Assembly (NCBI RefSeq): GCF_900116855.1
Contig: NZ_UETD01000003.1
Location: 186,001-250,000, forward strand
Reading direction: 5' to 3'
From: Ruminococcus flavefaciens
GTDB taxonomy: Bacteria > Bacillota > Clostridia > Oscillospirales > Ruminococcaceae
Length of the DNA stretch: 64,000 bases
A model generated the notes under the pieces. That model was not told where the DNA came from, did not search any database, and worked only from the letters and a program-made list of their open reading frames with translations. The translations under genes were made by a program, and so were the position numbers. Positions 8,383 through 16,778 of this stretch are shown here, piece after piece; positions within the stretch are counted from its first letter, which is position 1, and the number at the start of each line of letters is the position of its first letter.

Positions 8383-9211
8383 ATGAAAATAGCAGTAGCA
8401 GGAACCGGCTGTGTCGGCTTGTCACTTGCTGTATTACTTGCACAGTAAAACACCGTTATAGCCGTTGATATCATTCCAGAAAAGGTTGATCTTATCAACA
8501 ACAGAAAATCTCCGATTCAGGACGATTACATAGAAAAAAACCTTGCTGAAAAAGAGCTTGATTTGACAGCTACACTTGATGCTGAGGCGGCATACACAGA
8601 TGCAGAGTTTGTTGTGATAGCAGCACCGACCAACTATGACAGCAAGAAAAACTTTTTTGACACAAGTGCAGTTGAAGCCGTGATCGACCTTGTTATGAAG
8701 TGTAATCCGAACGCTATCATGGTTATCAAATCCACTATTCCGGTGGGGTATACAGAGTCAATTAGAACAAAGACCGGCAGCAGGAACATCATGTTCAGCC
8801 CAGAATTTCTCCGTGAAAGCAAGGCACTTTATGACAATCTCTATCCGAGCCGTATCATTGTTGGAACAGTTATGGAAGACGAGCGACTTGTAAATGCCGC
8901 ACATACCTTTGCAGAACTGCTGCAGCAAGGTGCGATCAAGGAGAACATTCCAACCCTATTTATGGGATCTACAGAGGCAGAAGCAGTTAAACTGTTTGCT
9001 AATACATACCTTGCCTTACGAGTGGTATATTTCAATGAACTGGATACTTATGCAGAAATGAAAGGGCTTGATACTGCTAAGATCATTGAGGGGGGGTCTG
9101 GATCCTCGTATCGGTACAAATTACAACAATCAGAAGATCAAAGAAGAACTGCTGATGAATGAAGAAGGCTTGCAGAAAACGAAAAACGAGCTGATCTTCA
9201 TCGGCACGGTG
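8383..9211 (+). pseudogene. ugd: UDP-glucose 6-dehydrogenase pseudogene
   Basis: The frame opens with the Rossmann motif MKIAVAGTGCVGLSLAVLLA. It meets a TAA at 8446-8448 and continues in the same frame as a recognisable dehydrogenase ([40 protein letters not shown]). At the G-run near 9091 the frame shifts: the adjacent frame encodes [12 protein letters not shown], then the sequence leaves the family. The Cys-containing catalytic motif and the whole C-terminal half are absent. The last part ([20 protein letters not shown] to a TAA at about 9211) may come from another gene. Ugd makes UDP-glucuronate for exopolysaccharide; three lesions make it non-functional. Confidence 0.85.
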
Positions 9212-9258
9212 TAAGATCAATTTGTATTATTGATATACTATGAAAGGAATAAAGAAGC

Positions 9259-10746
9259 ATGAATCAAAGTTACTCCATAAAAGATATCATCAGGCTGCTC
9301 TTATCTCATATCTGGCTGATCATTGTCATCACAGTTTTGGGTGCCGGTGCAGCATTCGGTATTTCCAAGTTTTTACTGCCGCTGCAGTATTCATCGCATA
9401 TCACCATGTATGTGCAGAGCTATACCGGCATCACTGAGAATGCAAACAGTGCGAATAACATCAGCAATTCCAAGCAGCTTGTGAATACCTATATGGAAGT
9501 GCTGAAGGACGATGCTGTCATGAACGCTGTTGCAGAAAAGCTGTCAAAGCAGTTTGAGGAAAACGTGCTTTCGCAAAATTTCACCATCAATGACAGTGGG
9601 AAGATCACACCGGCTTCGATACGTTCCTGTCTTGCGATCTCGTCTGTGACCGATACCTCTGCTGTCAAAGTGAATGCTACGGCAAAGAATGCTGAGGTCG
9701 CTGCTGCGATCTGCAACGATCTGACACAGGTCGCACCACAATATGTGGAGGAGGCAGTTGGTGTCGGCTCGATCAATACGATAGACACCGCAAAGGTCTA
9801 CAACACCCCTGTTGCACCGAACATTATGAAAAACACAATGATCGGCGCAGTTGCCGGTTTTATGCTGATCGTACTTATCATATTCCTGATCGACTTCTTC
9901 GACAACACGATCAAGGATACGGATGCCCTTGGCAAGAAGTACAACAAGGCGATCATTGGAGATATTCAGGCTTTCGGCGACAGTAAAAAGAAAAGGGATG
10001 CTGATGATGTGCATCTAAAGCTAACTGACAAGGATGCGCCCTTCTATATCATAGAAAGCTATAAATCTATCAGAACAAATCTGTCATTTGCACTGTCTAC
10101 AGTTGAAAAAAAGACCTTTGTGGTATCCTCTGCGAATCCCGGAGAGGGAAAATCCACGACTTCTGCAAATATCGCCATTGCGATCGCACAGAGCGGCAGT
10201 CATGTTCTGCTGATCGATGCAGATATGCGTAAATCTGTACAGCACAAAATTTTTGAGCTGGTAAACAAGAAAGGTCTTTCTACTGCGGTATCAAAAATGC
10301 ACACACCTGACGAGTGTATCCAGAAAAATGTTATGGAAAACCTTGATGTTATGACCGCAGGACCGATCCCGCCGAATCCTTCTGAACTGCTTGCATCTGA
10401 GATGATGGAGCAGATGCTGAATGAACTGAGCGAGAAATACGACGCAATTCTGATCGACACCCCGCCGGTCAATGTCGTGACGGATGCGATGGAGCTTGCA
10501 AAGAGTGTTTCCGGAATTGTTCTGGTCGTGCGATATGGCAGAACAACGGATGAGGACGTTGACAACGTATTCAAACGAGTGGAATTGGCTAATATGAATC
10601 TGCTCGGCTTTATCCTGAACGGCGTGAAGTCGAAGCATGCAGGCTATTACTCAAAATATGGCAAAGGAAAGTACTACGGATATTACGGTGCAAAGCCTGA
10701 ACTGGATACAGTAGAAGCGAAGGCAGAAACGCAAGGTAAGGACTGA
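9259..10746 (+). CDS. Fused Wzz-type chain-length regulator and tyrosine kinase (BY-kinase)
   Basis: The 495-aa product joins a Wzz domain (TM1 about residues 16-36, TM2 about 193-215) to a cytoplasmic BY-kinase. The kinase shows Walker A GEGKS at 295-299, Walker A' VLLIDADMRKS, Walker B ILIDTPP and a C-terminal tyrosine cluster (YYSKYGKGKYYGYYG) for autophosphorylation. In many Firmicutes these are two proteins (CpsC and CpsD types); here they are one chain. It controls polymer length and export at the membrane. AAAGGAA lies 9 nt before the ATG. The phosphatase gene starts 6 nt after its stop, the usual kinase/phosphatase pair. The partner glycosyltransferases are not in this unit but may be those of the operon at 21495-32453. 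Confidence 0.9.
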   Translation: MNQSYSIKDIIRLLLSHIWLIIVITVLGAGAAFGISKFLLPLQYSSHITMYVQSYTGITENANSANNISNSKQLVNTYMEVLKDDAVMNAVAEKLSKQFEENVLSQNFTINDSGKITPASIRSCLAISSVTDTSAVKVNATAKNAEVAAAICNDLTQVAPQYVEEAVGVGSINTIDTAKVYNTPVAPNIMKNTMIGAVAGFMLIVLIIFLIDFFDNTIKDTDALGKKYNKAIIGDIQAFGDSKKKRDADDVHLKLTDKDAPFYIIESYKSIRTNLSFALSTVEKKTFVVSSANPGEGKSTTSANIAIAIAQSGSHVLLIDADMRKSVQHKIFELVNKKGLSTAVSKMHTPDECIQKNVMENLDVMTAGPIPPNPSELLASEMMEQMLNELSEKYDAILIDTPPVNVVTDAMELAKSVSGIVLVVRYGRTTDEDVDNVFKRVELANMNLLGFILNGVKSKHAGYYSKYGKGKYYGYYGAKPELDTVEAKAETQGKD

Positions 10747-10751
10747 CAGAT

Positions 10752-11435
10752 ATGTCTTTATTAACAGAATATCACTGTCACATACTACCCGGAATCGATG
10801 ACGGCTCGGACAGCGTAAAGACCTCTCTGCAAATGGCGGAGACGATGAAAAAACAGGGCGTGCAGCGAATCTGCGCCACACCGCATTTCTATGCACACAG
10901 GGAGAAGTCTGTCACTGAGTATCTGAAAAAGCGGCAGGCTGCATTTGAGCAGATACAGGGACAGACGGCTGTCACCGACATTCATCTTGGCGCAGAGATC
11001 GCCATTGAACACGGCATTTCCGAATTACCGGACATTGAAAAATTGGCAATACAGGGGACAAGGATCATCCTGTTAGAACTTCCGTACCGTCCATACGAAA
11101 AATGGATGAGTGAGGAGATCTACAATATCGCAGCAGAATTCAAGCTGAAAGTCATGCTGGCACACGTTCACCGCTACCTTCCGTATTACAGCAAGGAAGA
11201 GCTGGAAACCGTCCTGCACTGCAATGCGATCTATCAGATCAACAATGAAGCTTTTGCAAGCTGGAAGGAAAAGAGATTCGCCAAAAAGGTCATGGCAGAG
11301 CATACACATTTTGCGTTTGGATCTGATGCACATAATACATCATCACGCAAGCCAAACTGGGATCTGCTGCAAAAGAAGGTAAAAGGCCCCGACATTGCTG
11401 TCTCGGATTCCATGTTTGAAAAGTACAGCATATAA
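10752..11435 (+). CDS. CpsB/YwqE-type PHP-domain tyrosine phosphatase
   Basis: The 227 residues begin with the hallmark HCHILPGIDDGSD (metal ligands His8, His10). RICATPHFY follows, then ILLELPYRPYEKWM, HVHRYLPY and FGSDAHN near the C-terminus, which complete the Mn-binding PHP site. The family dephosphorylates the tyrosine tail of the cognate BY-kinase. Its gene follows the kinase gene immediately and should be cotranscribed. Length is slightly below the usual 240-255 residues, but the motifs are complete. Confidence 0.9.
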   Translation: MSLLTEYHCHILPGIDDGSDSVKTSLQMAETMKKQGVQRICATPHFYAHREKSVTEYLKKRQAAFEQIQGQTAVTDIHLGAEIAIEHGISELPDIEKLAIQGTRIILLELPYRPYEKWMSEEIYNIAAEFKLKVMLAHVHRYLPYYSKEELETVLHCNAIYQINNEAFASWKEKRFAKKVMAEHTHFAFGSDAHNTSSRKPNWDLLQKKVKGPDIAVSDSMFEKYSI

Positions 11436-11479
11436 CGGGTATGAAATACTGTCTCAAGCCAGAAAGGAGGTCGATCATC

Positions 11480-11686
11480 TTGGCCAAGAATGGTAATCAA
11501 ACCAATCACACTGCCAATACTAAGAAAAAGAAGGTGAACAAGGATCTTGTCATCCGTGCAAGAGTGACCGCTGAGGAGCGGGAGCTTTTTGAGAAGAAAG
11601 CGGAAGAACGGGGCTTCAGTACAGTGAGTGAGATGATTCGTTCACTGATAGCGGACACAGATGATTCTGGTAACACAACAGAATAA
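11480..11686 (+). CDS. Small ribbon-helix-helix protein (mobilisation/CopG type)
   Basis: The start is TTG 11480: AAAGGAGGT (11463-11471) is well placed, and the upstream ATG at 11441 has no such site. The 68-aa product has a basic N-terminus and the RHH pattern VIRARVTAEERELFEKKAEE, then GFSTVSEMIRSLI. Such proteins act as relaxosome accessory proteins (MobC type) or as small repressors. No relaxase gene is next to it, so it may be the leftover of a mobilisation module. Confidence 0.65.
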   Translation: MAKNGNQTNHTANTKKKKVNKDLVIRARVTAEERELFEKKAEERGFSTVSEMIRSLIADTDDSGNTTE

Positions 11687-11942
11687 AATGCTCATACAGG
11701 GGTTGCACCCACAAAACGAAAGCCCCAGCAATCATTTGAAAGTGTTCAAAATCCGCCCATTCCCGTGGCGAAACTAATCTGTACTTTTCATCGTATCTAC
11801 GGCGCTTTCTGCACTTTCAGCACTATCAAATAAAAGACGGTTGCACGATACAAATAAAAGCTCTGCTATTATTTGAAAGTGCAACAACTCAAGCAGCGTG
11901 GGCGTCCGATAGCTTAACGGTCGATCTCGCTCCACCCATAAC

Positions 11943-12010
11943 AAAAAATAAGGTCAACTGCCGAAAATGTCGCAATTCTGCGCATTTTTCCGGTGGTTGA
12001 CCTTTTATTT
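11943..12010. terminator. Long hairpin in an otherwise gene-free stretch
   Basis: The arms AAGGTCAAC (from 11950) and GTTGACCTT (ending about 12005) extend through CTGCCGAAAA/TTTTCCGG pairing, with A and T tracts at the ends. The rest of 11687-12196 contains two copies of ATTTGAAAGTG (around 11736 and 11871) but no gene I can support. Confidence 0.55.
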
Positions 12011-12196
12011 GTTTGTATCCTATCCGTAGTCTAAGCATCTACATATTTTTTCACGATTAGCATTACAAAAACGATGCCCACAAACTATACTTTCAATCGG
12101 CAAAATATCTATGCCATTTGAATCCGTAGTAAGTGGGCATTATGTTTATTGATAGTATAAAGCAAATCTTCTCAGACCTTATCAAGGGTCACAACT

Positions 12197-13255
12197 TTGT
12201 CAGAGGACAGTTATTTCGGTAGCAGAGTGAACAGAAGGTATGCCGGAAAAGATTTCGGCTTGATTATCGATTATATTGGTATCAGAGATAATATGCGCCA
12301 GGCTTTGAAAGTATACGGCGGAAATACCTCTGTCGCTCCTAATGTCGATGATATTGAGCAGGCTACTTCTATCTTCCATGAGCATCTAGCGGTATTGCGT
12401 GACCTTTTCAAAAACTACGATCTAGCTCCGTTTATGAATCCGGAAGCTAATCCGTTTGAACGCTACCTTTTGCTTGCAAAAGCAGCTGAGTATGTTTTCC
12501 GTTCTACTCAGGAACTGAACATTGAGGGCAAAAGGAAAACAAACAAGGTTTCCTTTAAGACATATTTACTTAAAACTGTGAAGCGTATGCGAAATGCATA
12601 CGATATCTGTCAGCCATCAGGAAATCTAACCGAAGAAGAATCGGCGCTTGCACAGTGCTTCATGGCAATTGCAGGATTTGTTCGCAAAATGAGTGGAACA
12701 AGCGAAGTTGATACCGAAACAATGAATCGCAAAGTTGCTCAAATGGTAGAGGAAGCCCTAAGATATAATCAAGTAGAGAGCATTCTTGAAGAGGGAGAGG
12801 AGGAAGATATCTTCAGCCTTGAATATTTTGAGAAGCTTTCTGATGTTAAGATGCCTGCATCTAAACTTGAACTCTTGATAAAAATGCTTCGCAAACAAAT
12901 TACGGAGTACATGAAAACCAATCAGGTCGCTGCAAAATAATACCAGGAACTATTGGAAGAGACTATCCGTATCTATCACGAGCGCAGAAAGCATCTTACC
13001 GCTGAAGAAGCAGGTGCAACGCAGGAAGATGCATCTGATGAGATTATCAGAAATGCTACGGAGCAGGCTCTCAGAATACTAAAGGAAATGCAGGCTGACC
13101 GTGATAGCTTCCGTAAGATGGGGCTGACAATTGAAGAAAAAGCGTTCTACGATATTCTCATGGCCCTTAGAGACAAATACAACTTTGAGTATGGCGAAGA
13201 CAAACTAGTCGATGGTGTTGTTGTCAATGAGAAATGCAAGAGCCTTGCTAAAGAG
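12197..13255 (+). pseudogene. hsdR: Type I restriction enzyme R subunit, C-terminal fragment
   Basis: The frame encodes the HsdR C-terminal helical region (GLIIDYIGIRDNMRQALKVY, AQCFMAIAGFVRKMSGTSEV, EEEDIFSLEYFEKLSDVKMP). It has a TAA at 12938-12940 and continues in the same frame (LLEETIRIYHERRKHLTAEE, KAFYDILMALRDKYNFEYGE). The N-terminal nuclease and both helicase domains are missing. At about 13255, after VVVNEKCKSLAKE, HsdR similarity stops and the frame runs into the integrase-tail remnant. No hsdM or hsdS is present, so no restriction activity is expected. Confidence 0.88.
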
Positions 13256-13426
13256 GTGACGAAAGAAGAAAGTGCAGAGCTAAAAATGGCAAAAAAATCA
13301 CCGCAGAGAAACAAACTCTGCGGAACGATTTTATTGTTAAAAAAATAAGTGGCTGACAGTTCTATGTCAAAAAAGCGAGCCCACAAACGCCTATTATAAG
13401 CCATTTGTGAGCCCTGATTCTGAGAC
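13256..13426 (+). pseudogene. Integrase-tail remnant and right end of unit I (copy B)
   Basis: This segment is nearly identical to 20893-21069 and resembles the end of the intact integrase gene and its flank (39400-39560). It has a short coding tail ending ATGGCA, a CCGCAGAG/CTCTGCGG hairpin (13301-13323), ATAAGTGG (13345-13352) and a hairpin like the ssrA terminator (about 13375-13413). The order matches the right end of an element integrated in ssrA. Confidence 0.7.
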
Positions 13427-13439
13427 GAGGGGAATTGAA
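13427..13439. repeat. Internal attachment core, junction of units I and II
   Basis: GAGGGGAATTGAA is identical to the core in ssrA (39571-39583). Here the tmRNA acceptor end has degenerated: GAGAC stands where ssrA has GGTGGAGGC. Confidence 0.75.
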
Positions 13440-13692
13440 AAAGCAGAAGCACTTTTAGTGATTTTTGCTAAAACGCGAAAATGGCTGTATTTCGCGGTAT
13501 TTTACGATTTTGCTTTTAACAGCTTCAAGTGTTTTTTGGCAGCTTTTGGTACAAATAAGTGGTGAACAAGTGGTTGGAATGGCTCTATCCTACGTAAAAA
13601 ACTGAATACAGCCGCTCAAAATAAGTGGTCAGATCCCGATGGAGCTTCTTTTGTTTATTTTGCATTAAAAGAAAACTCAATATAATAATAGC
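13439..13692. repeat. Element left end, copy B
   Basis: This is homologous to copy A (240-493) over its whole length. AAGTGG occurs at 13557 and 13568 (11 bp apart) and at 13623. It ends at the stop codon of the membrane immunity gene, as copy A does with its remnant. Confidence 0.75.
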
Positions 13693-14061
13693 TTATTCCG
13701 CAGTATACAACATCCACCAGCAGTCGATAAGCATTACTGATATAAGAATACTTATCAGCAGTATTACGTAATACCACCATTTCTTTTTGAACTGTTTAAA
13801 TCCGAAAAACATATTGATTCCGTTTACTATTACTGCTATCGGCATTGTCCATTCCGGTATTTTATGTCTTAAAGCTTTATGCAGATTAAAAAGCAAGTCA
13901 TGAGATATTACTCTTTCTCGCATATTTATCCAAAAATCATTTTTATTCCCATCCAACGACATGAATTTAGTTTGCGAATATGTAGGGAAGCACAATAATA
14001 TAAAAATAAAGTAAAGAACTGATATAACCACAAATATAAGCTTTTTATTACTTTTTTTCAT
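13693..14061 (-). CDS. Membrane protein, likely immunity protein of the last orphan toxin tip
   Basis: The 122-aa product has a TM helix at residues 8-27, a central soluble loop, and two more hydrophobic stretches (about 74-90 and 97-117). It overlaps the preceding toxin-tip ORF by 4 nt. Small multi-TM proteins directly after toxin tips are usually immunity proteins that protect against membrane- or wall-acting toxins. The final 31 residues recur as a remnant at 494-590. No family recognised. Confidence 0.6.
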   Translation of the reverse strand: MKKSNKKLIFVVISVLYFIFILLCFPTYSQTKFMSLDGNKNDFWINMRERVISHDLLFNLHKALRHKIPEWTMPIAVIVNGINMFFGFKQFKKKWWYYVILLISILISVMLIDCWWMLYTAE

Positions 14062-14732
14062 CTGAATTTATCTCCTATATTCCAATAATCCGAGAAAACT
14101 GCTTTATTAGCGTTATCATAGTAATAGTCTTCGTTTTTATCGCGTTGCTTTTTAGAATTTCCATAAATCAAACCTGGTACATTACCATAGTTTTCTCCAT
14201 CCTTTAAATAAGGCTGTACATCATATTTGTCGTGACTTAAAGATGATGTTTTCTTTGGAGTTCCATCAAGGTTTATATAATCAAAATCATATGCAGAGTA
14301 ATTATATGTTCCTACGTTAACTGGATCATACTTAAAATTTTGATCGTTTTGTGCTTTTTTATAATCATCTGTTAATATTTGCCAATGAGTTGCATCTGTT
14401 AGATAATCATAAATTTCATCATTGCTCATTCCGCTGAGATCTTTGTTTGGCGTAACCACAACTTCGTTCATTCCATACTTGTCAACAAATTTCATATTAT
14501 ATTCATTCCAATATGTGGAATAACTCGGATAATAATCATTTTTACTAATGTATATAGAAACATTATTTATATCATTATTGCTGTTGTTCATATGATATTG
14601 AGTATGTTTTTTATCATATAAATACCAATTATCTTTATTTTTAACAAGCTCTGCAAAACTTGAAGGCGTGCGATTAAGCTTTAGTCTGAAATAGTGCAAT
14701 TCTTCGTCAACTGCGCCGTATTCCTGCACTGT
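14058..14732 (-). CDS. Orphan toxin C-terminal tip (second cassette)
   Basis: About 224 residues begin VQEYGAVDEELHYFRLKLNR, which matches the 1243-aa toxin at its VQTYGSVDEELHYFRLKLNR. Beyond this anchor the two diverge, though both keep a YN(M/I)KF..VGTYNY-type pattern. It has no signal peptide, a TAG just upstream of a GTG, and no ribosome site, so it is probably silent unless recombined onto the full-length gene. This is the layout of orphan tips in contact-dependent and Rhs-type polymorphic toxin loci. Activity unknown. Confidence 0.7.
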   Translation of the reverse strand, partial: TVQEYGAVDEELHYFRLKLNRTPSSFAELVKNKDNWYLYDKKHTQYHMNNSNNDINNVSIYISKNDYYPSYSTYWNEYNMKFVDKYGMNEVVVTPNKDLSGMSNDEIYDYLTDATHWQILTDDYKKAQNDQNFKYDPVNVGTYNYSAYDFDYINLDGTPKKTSSLSHDKYDVQPYLKDGENYGNVPGLIYGNSKKQRDKNEDYYYDNANKAVFSDYWNIGDKFR

Positions 14733-14740
14733 CTACATTA

Positions 14741-14766
14741 TAAGGGCAGTTTTGAGACTGCCCTTA
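14741..14766 (-). terminator. Terminator between orphan cassettes
   Basis: TAAGGGCAGT pairs perfectly with ACTGCCCTTA around TTTGAG. The same hairpin with one change is at 16321-16346, also between an immunity gene and the next orphan tip. Confidence 0.7.
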
Positions 14767-14794
14767 TTAATGATACTTAGTTAATGCTATAAAT

Positions 14795-15130
14795 TTAATC
14801 AATGATATATTCTTCAGCAACATCTATATCTTGTTTTAAATTTAATCTTGGATATTTACTATCAATTGCTCTTAAACATTTAATATACTCCTTACTATTA
14901 GTTCTTTCAGCAATATCCTCAAAAACTTCACTGATGTAATATATTTCTTTTTCAGAGCAATTGTTTAAATAGGCTATGGTTTCATTTATATTATCAGAAA
15001 GCAACTCTATCATTTCATTCCAACATTCATTAATTCCATAAAAGTCATTAATATCTTTGCTTTCTCTTATTTTTATAACTGAATCCATATCTTTTTTTAA
15101 TGATGATATCATTCTACTTCTCCTATTCAT
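14795..15130 (-). CDS. Likely immunity protein for the EndoU toxin
   Basis: The 111-aa soluble, acidic, helical protein contains LNNCSEKEIYYISEVFEDIA and KYPRL, a pattern I associate with immunity proteins found next to EndoU toxins. It begins 10 nt after the stop of the EndoU tip. It should bind and block the nuclease in the cytoplasm. The binding is inferred from position and pattern only. Confidence 0.65.
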   Translation of the reverse strand: MNRRSRMISSLKKDMDSVIKIRESKDINDFYGINECWNEMIELLSDNINETIAYLNNCSEKEIYYISEVFEDIAERTNSKEYIKCLRAIDSKYPRLNLKQDIDVAEEYIID

Positions 15131-15140
15131 ACATTTAGAT

Positions 15141-16319
15141 TTATGGTTGTCTAACAGAATCTGGGAAAACTGTACTTATACTACCACCTGTACGTATAAC
15201 ACCAACTCTTACGCCATTATATTCACCATATACTATTACGCCATCTGCAACATTGGTATTACCGCTTAAATTACCAACATATTCTCCCGCATTTATAATA
15301 TCTTGCTCTGTCCAAGTTTCAGGAAACCATGATTGATTGGTTCCTGTTCTTTTTGCTACAATTTTATGTGCCGGAACATTGCCAACCCTTACTCCATTTG
15401 AATATGTTTTTTCTATATTATAATCAAATCCATTTTTTTCTAAAAAGTCAATATTTGCTTGTCCATGTCCTCCACCTTTCATTCTGGAAACCGCTCCCGT
15501 TTTAGGATTATATGTAAATTCTCCTAAAGACGAATGTTCAGCAGCCTGTTTACTTACACGACTATATGATAATTGTGTCTTAGCTGCTTTAGCACCATTA
15601 GCGTAATCTGCTTTTGATACGGTATATGTATTATTGGCTGATGAAAGAACTGCATTTTGTAAAGCAGAAGTTGCAATATTATAGATAATGATAGCTTGCA
15701 TTACTCTGCTCCAATTAGTACCGATTTGTTGTACATAATCATTATACATTGCCATTTCCTGACAATAATTATGATACCAGCAACCATAATAATAACTACT
15801 ATCTTTTTCGAAGAACTCAGGAACAAGTTGATCTGTTTCTAATTTGCCAGTATGAGCAGCTTCTTCATTTGGAACGTGTCCAAATGAATTTGAGTATTCT
15901 TTTTCACCATTATTTAGTTTCTTTTTTAGTTCATCAGATATAGCAAAAACTTCGTTTAAACTTTTATTTTCGTTAGTCAAGAGAAAAATATCATCATCAC
16001 AGTCACAAGATTTTAAAATACTTACATAAACATCGCAATCCCATTTTTTTGCAAGTTTTCGTCCGATTTTTCCAGTGAATGATTTAACTTCTTGTAGAGG
16101 AATATATTTGATTTCTACTGACAATATATTAGAGTAACTTAATGGATCAGGAGCATGGTATAACGGTTCTGGATCCCAGCTATCATCTAATGCATCTCCG
16201 TCAGAGTTATCCATTGTAGGATCGGAGAGTATAGGCAAATAGTATCTTGGAGCAAAATCGTTTACAAGGAAGTTATAATCGCCGTTCTGAATTATATTTT
16301 GATAGTCCTTAGCTACAAT
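15141..16319 (-). CDS. Orphan toxin tip with EndoU nuclease domain (first cassette)
   Basis: The open frame reaches back to about 16319. Its first part (YYLPILSDPT, then a DGD-type repeat and DPEPL) matches the 1243-aa toxin around YYLPILSDPTDEDTDDDG, so this is a tip with the recombination anchor. The first ATG is at 16238 and there is no ribosome site or signal peptide. The C-terminal ~130 residues are an EndoU fold: GGGHGQANIDFLEKNGF, NGVRVGNVPAHK, QSWFPETWTEQDI and GVRVGVIRTGGSISTVFPD. EndoU domains of contact-dependent toxins cleave RNA, often tRNA. The adjacent 111-aa gene is the immunity candidate. It is probably expressed only after recombination onto a full-length gene. Confidence 0.85.
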   Translation of the reverse strand: MVAKDYQNIIQNGDYNFLVNDFAPRYYLPILSDPTMDNSDGDALDDSWDPEPLYHAPDPLSYSNILSVEIKYIPLQEVKSFTGKIGRKLAKKWDCDVYVSILKSCDCDDDIFLLTNENKSLNEVFAISDELKKKLNNGEKEYSNSFGHVPNEEAAHTGKLETDQLVPEFFEKDSSYYYGCWYHNYCQEMAMYNDYVQQIGTNWSRVMQAIIIYNIATSALQNAVLSSANNTYTVSKADYANGAKAAKTQLSYSRVSKQAAEHSSLGEFTYNPKTGAVSRMKGGGHGQANIDFLEKNGFDYNIEKTYSNGVRVGNVPAHKIVAKRTGTNQSWFPETWTEQDIINAGEYVGNLSGNTNVADGVIVYGEYNGVRVGVIRTGGSISTVFPDSVRQP

Positions 16320-16320
16320 A

Positions 16321-16346
16321 TAAGGGCAGTTTTGAGACTGCCCCTA
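16321..16346 (-). terminator. Terminator after the main immunity gene
   Basis: TAAGGGCAGT pairs with ACTGCCCCTA, and the 6-nt loop is the same as at 14741-14766. It isolates the silent EndoU cassette from the expressed pair upstream. Confidence 0.7.
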
Positions 16347-16356
16347 TCAAGATTTT

Positions 16357-16767
16357 TTAAAAATAGTAATCGGCGAACCTTGGCGATGCAAGAAAAGCGA
16401 TAAAAGCCATTATAAAAAAGCTTATAATAAAATAAACTAAAAGGATTTTTCTCAACCTTTTTTCTTTCTTTTCTATGATGATTGAAATGGTCATCATAAT
16501 AGTGATAATTATAAAGAATATAACATTTTTATGATTTTCAACAAACCACCATGATACACCGTTTATAGCGTAAAAAACATCTATCCCTTTTTCTCTGCCG
16601 AACATTGAAGATAGTAATTCTCGATATTTCAACCACAGATGATTAGCATTGTCTTTATTGTTCCAATATGAGTATATCAGAATTGTTTCAATATTTCCAA
16701 TAACATAGATGATTGTAAAAATAATTATACTTACATTAAGCATGAGCGTTTTTTTATTTTTCTTCAT
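16357..16767 (-). CDS. Membrane protein, likely immunity protein of the 1243-aa toxin
   Basis: The 136-aa product has about four TM helices (residues 10-32, 61-75, 79-97 and 108-128). It starts 11 nt after the toxin stop, with a ribosome site inside the toxin end, so the two are translated from one mRNA. Position and topology match a membrane-embedded immunity protein. No family recognised. Confidence 0.6.
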   Translation of the reverse strand: MKKNKKTLMLNVSIIIFTIIYVIGNIETILIYSYWNNKDNANHLWLKYRELLSSMFGREKGIDVFYAINGVSWWFVENHKNVIFFIIITIMMTISIIIEKKEKRLRKILLVYFIISFFIMAFIAFLASPRFADYYF

Positions 16768-16778
16768 ATTTTACCTCA

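Noticed and set aside
11700-11935. Repeats of ATTTGAAAGTG as a CRISPR array or an oriT
   Set aside because: Only two copies at irregular distance; no cas genes, no spacers of equal length and no relaxase.
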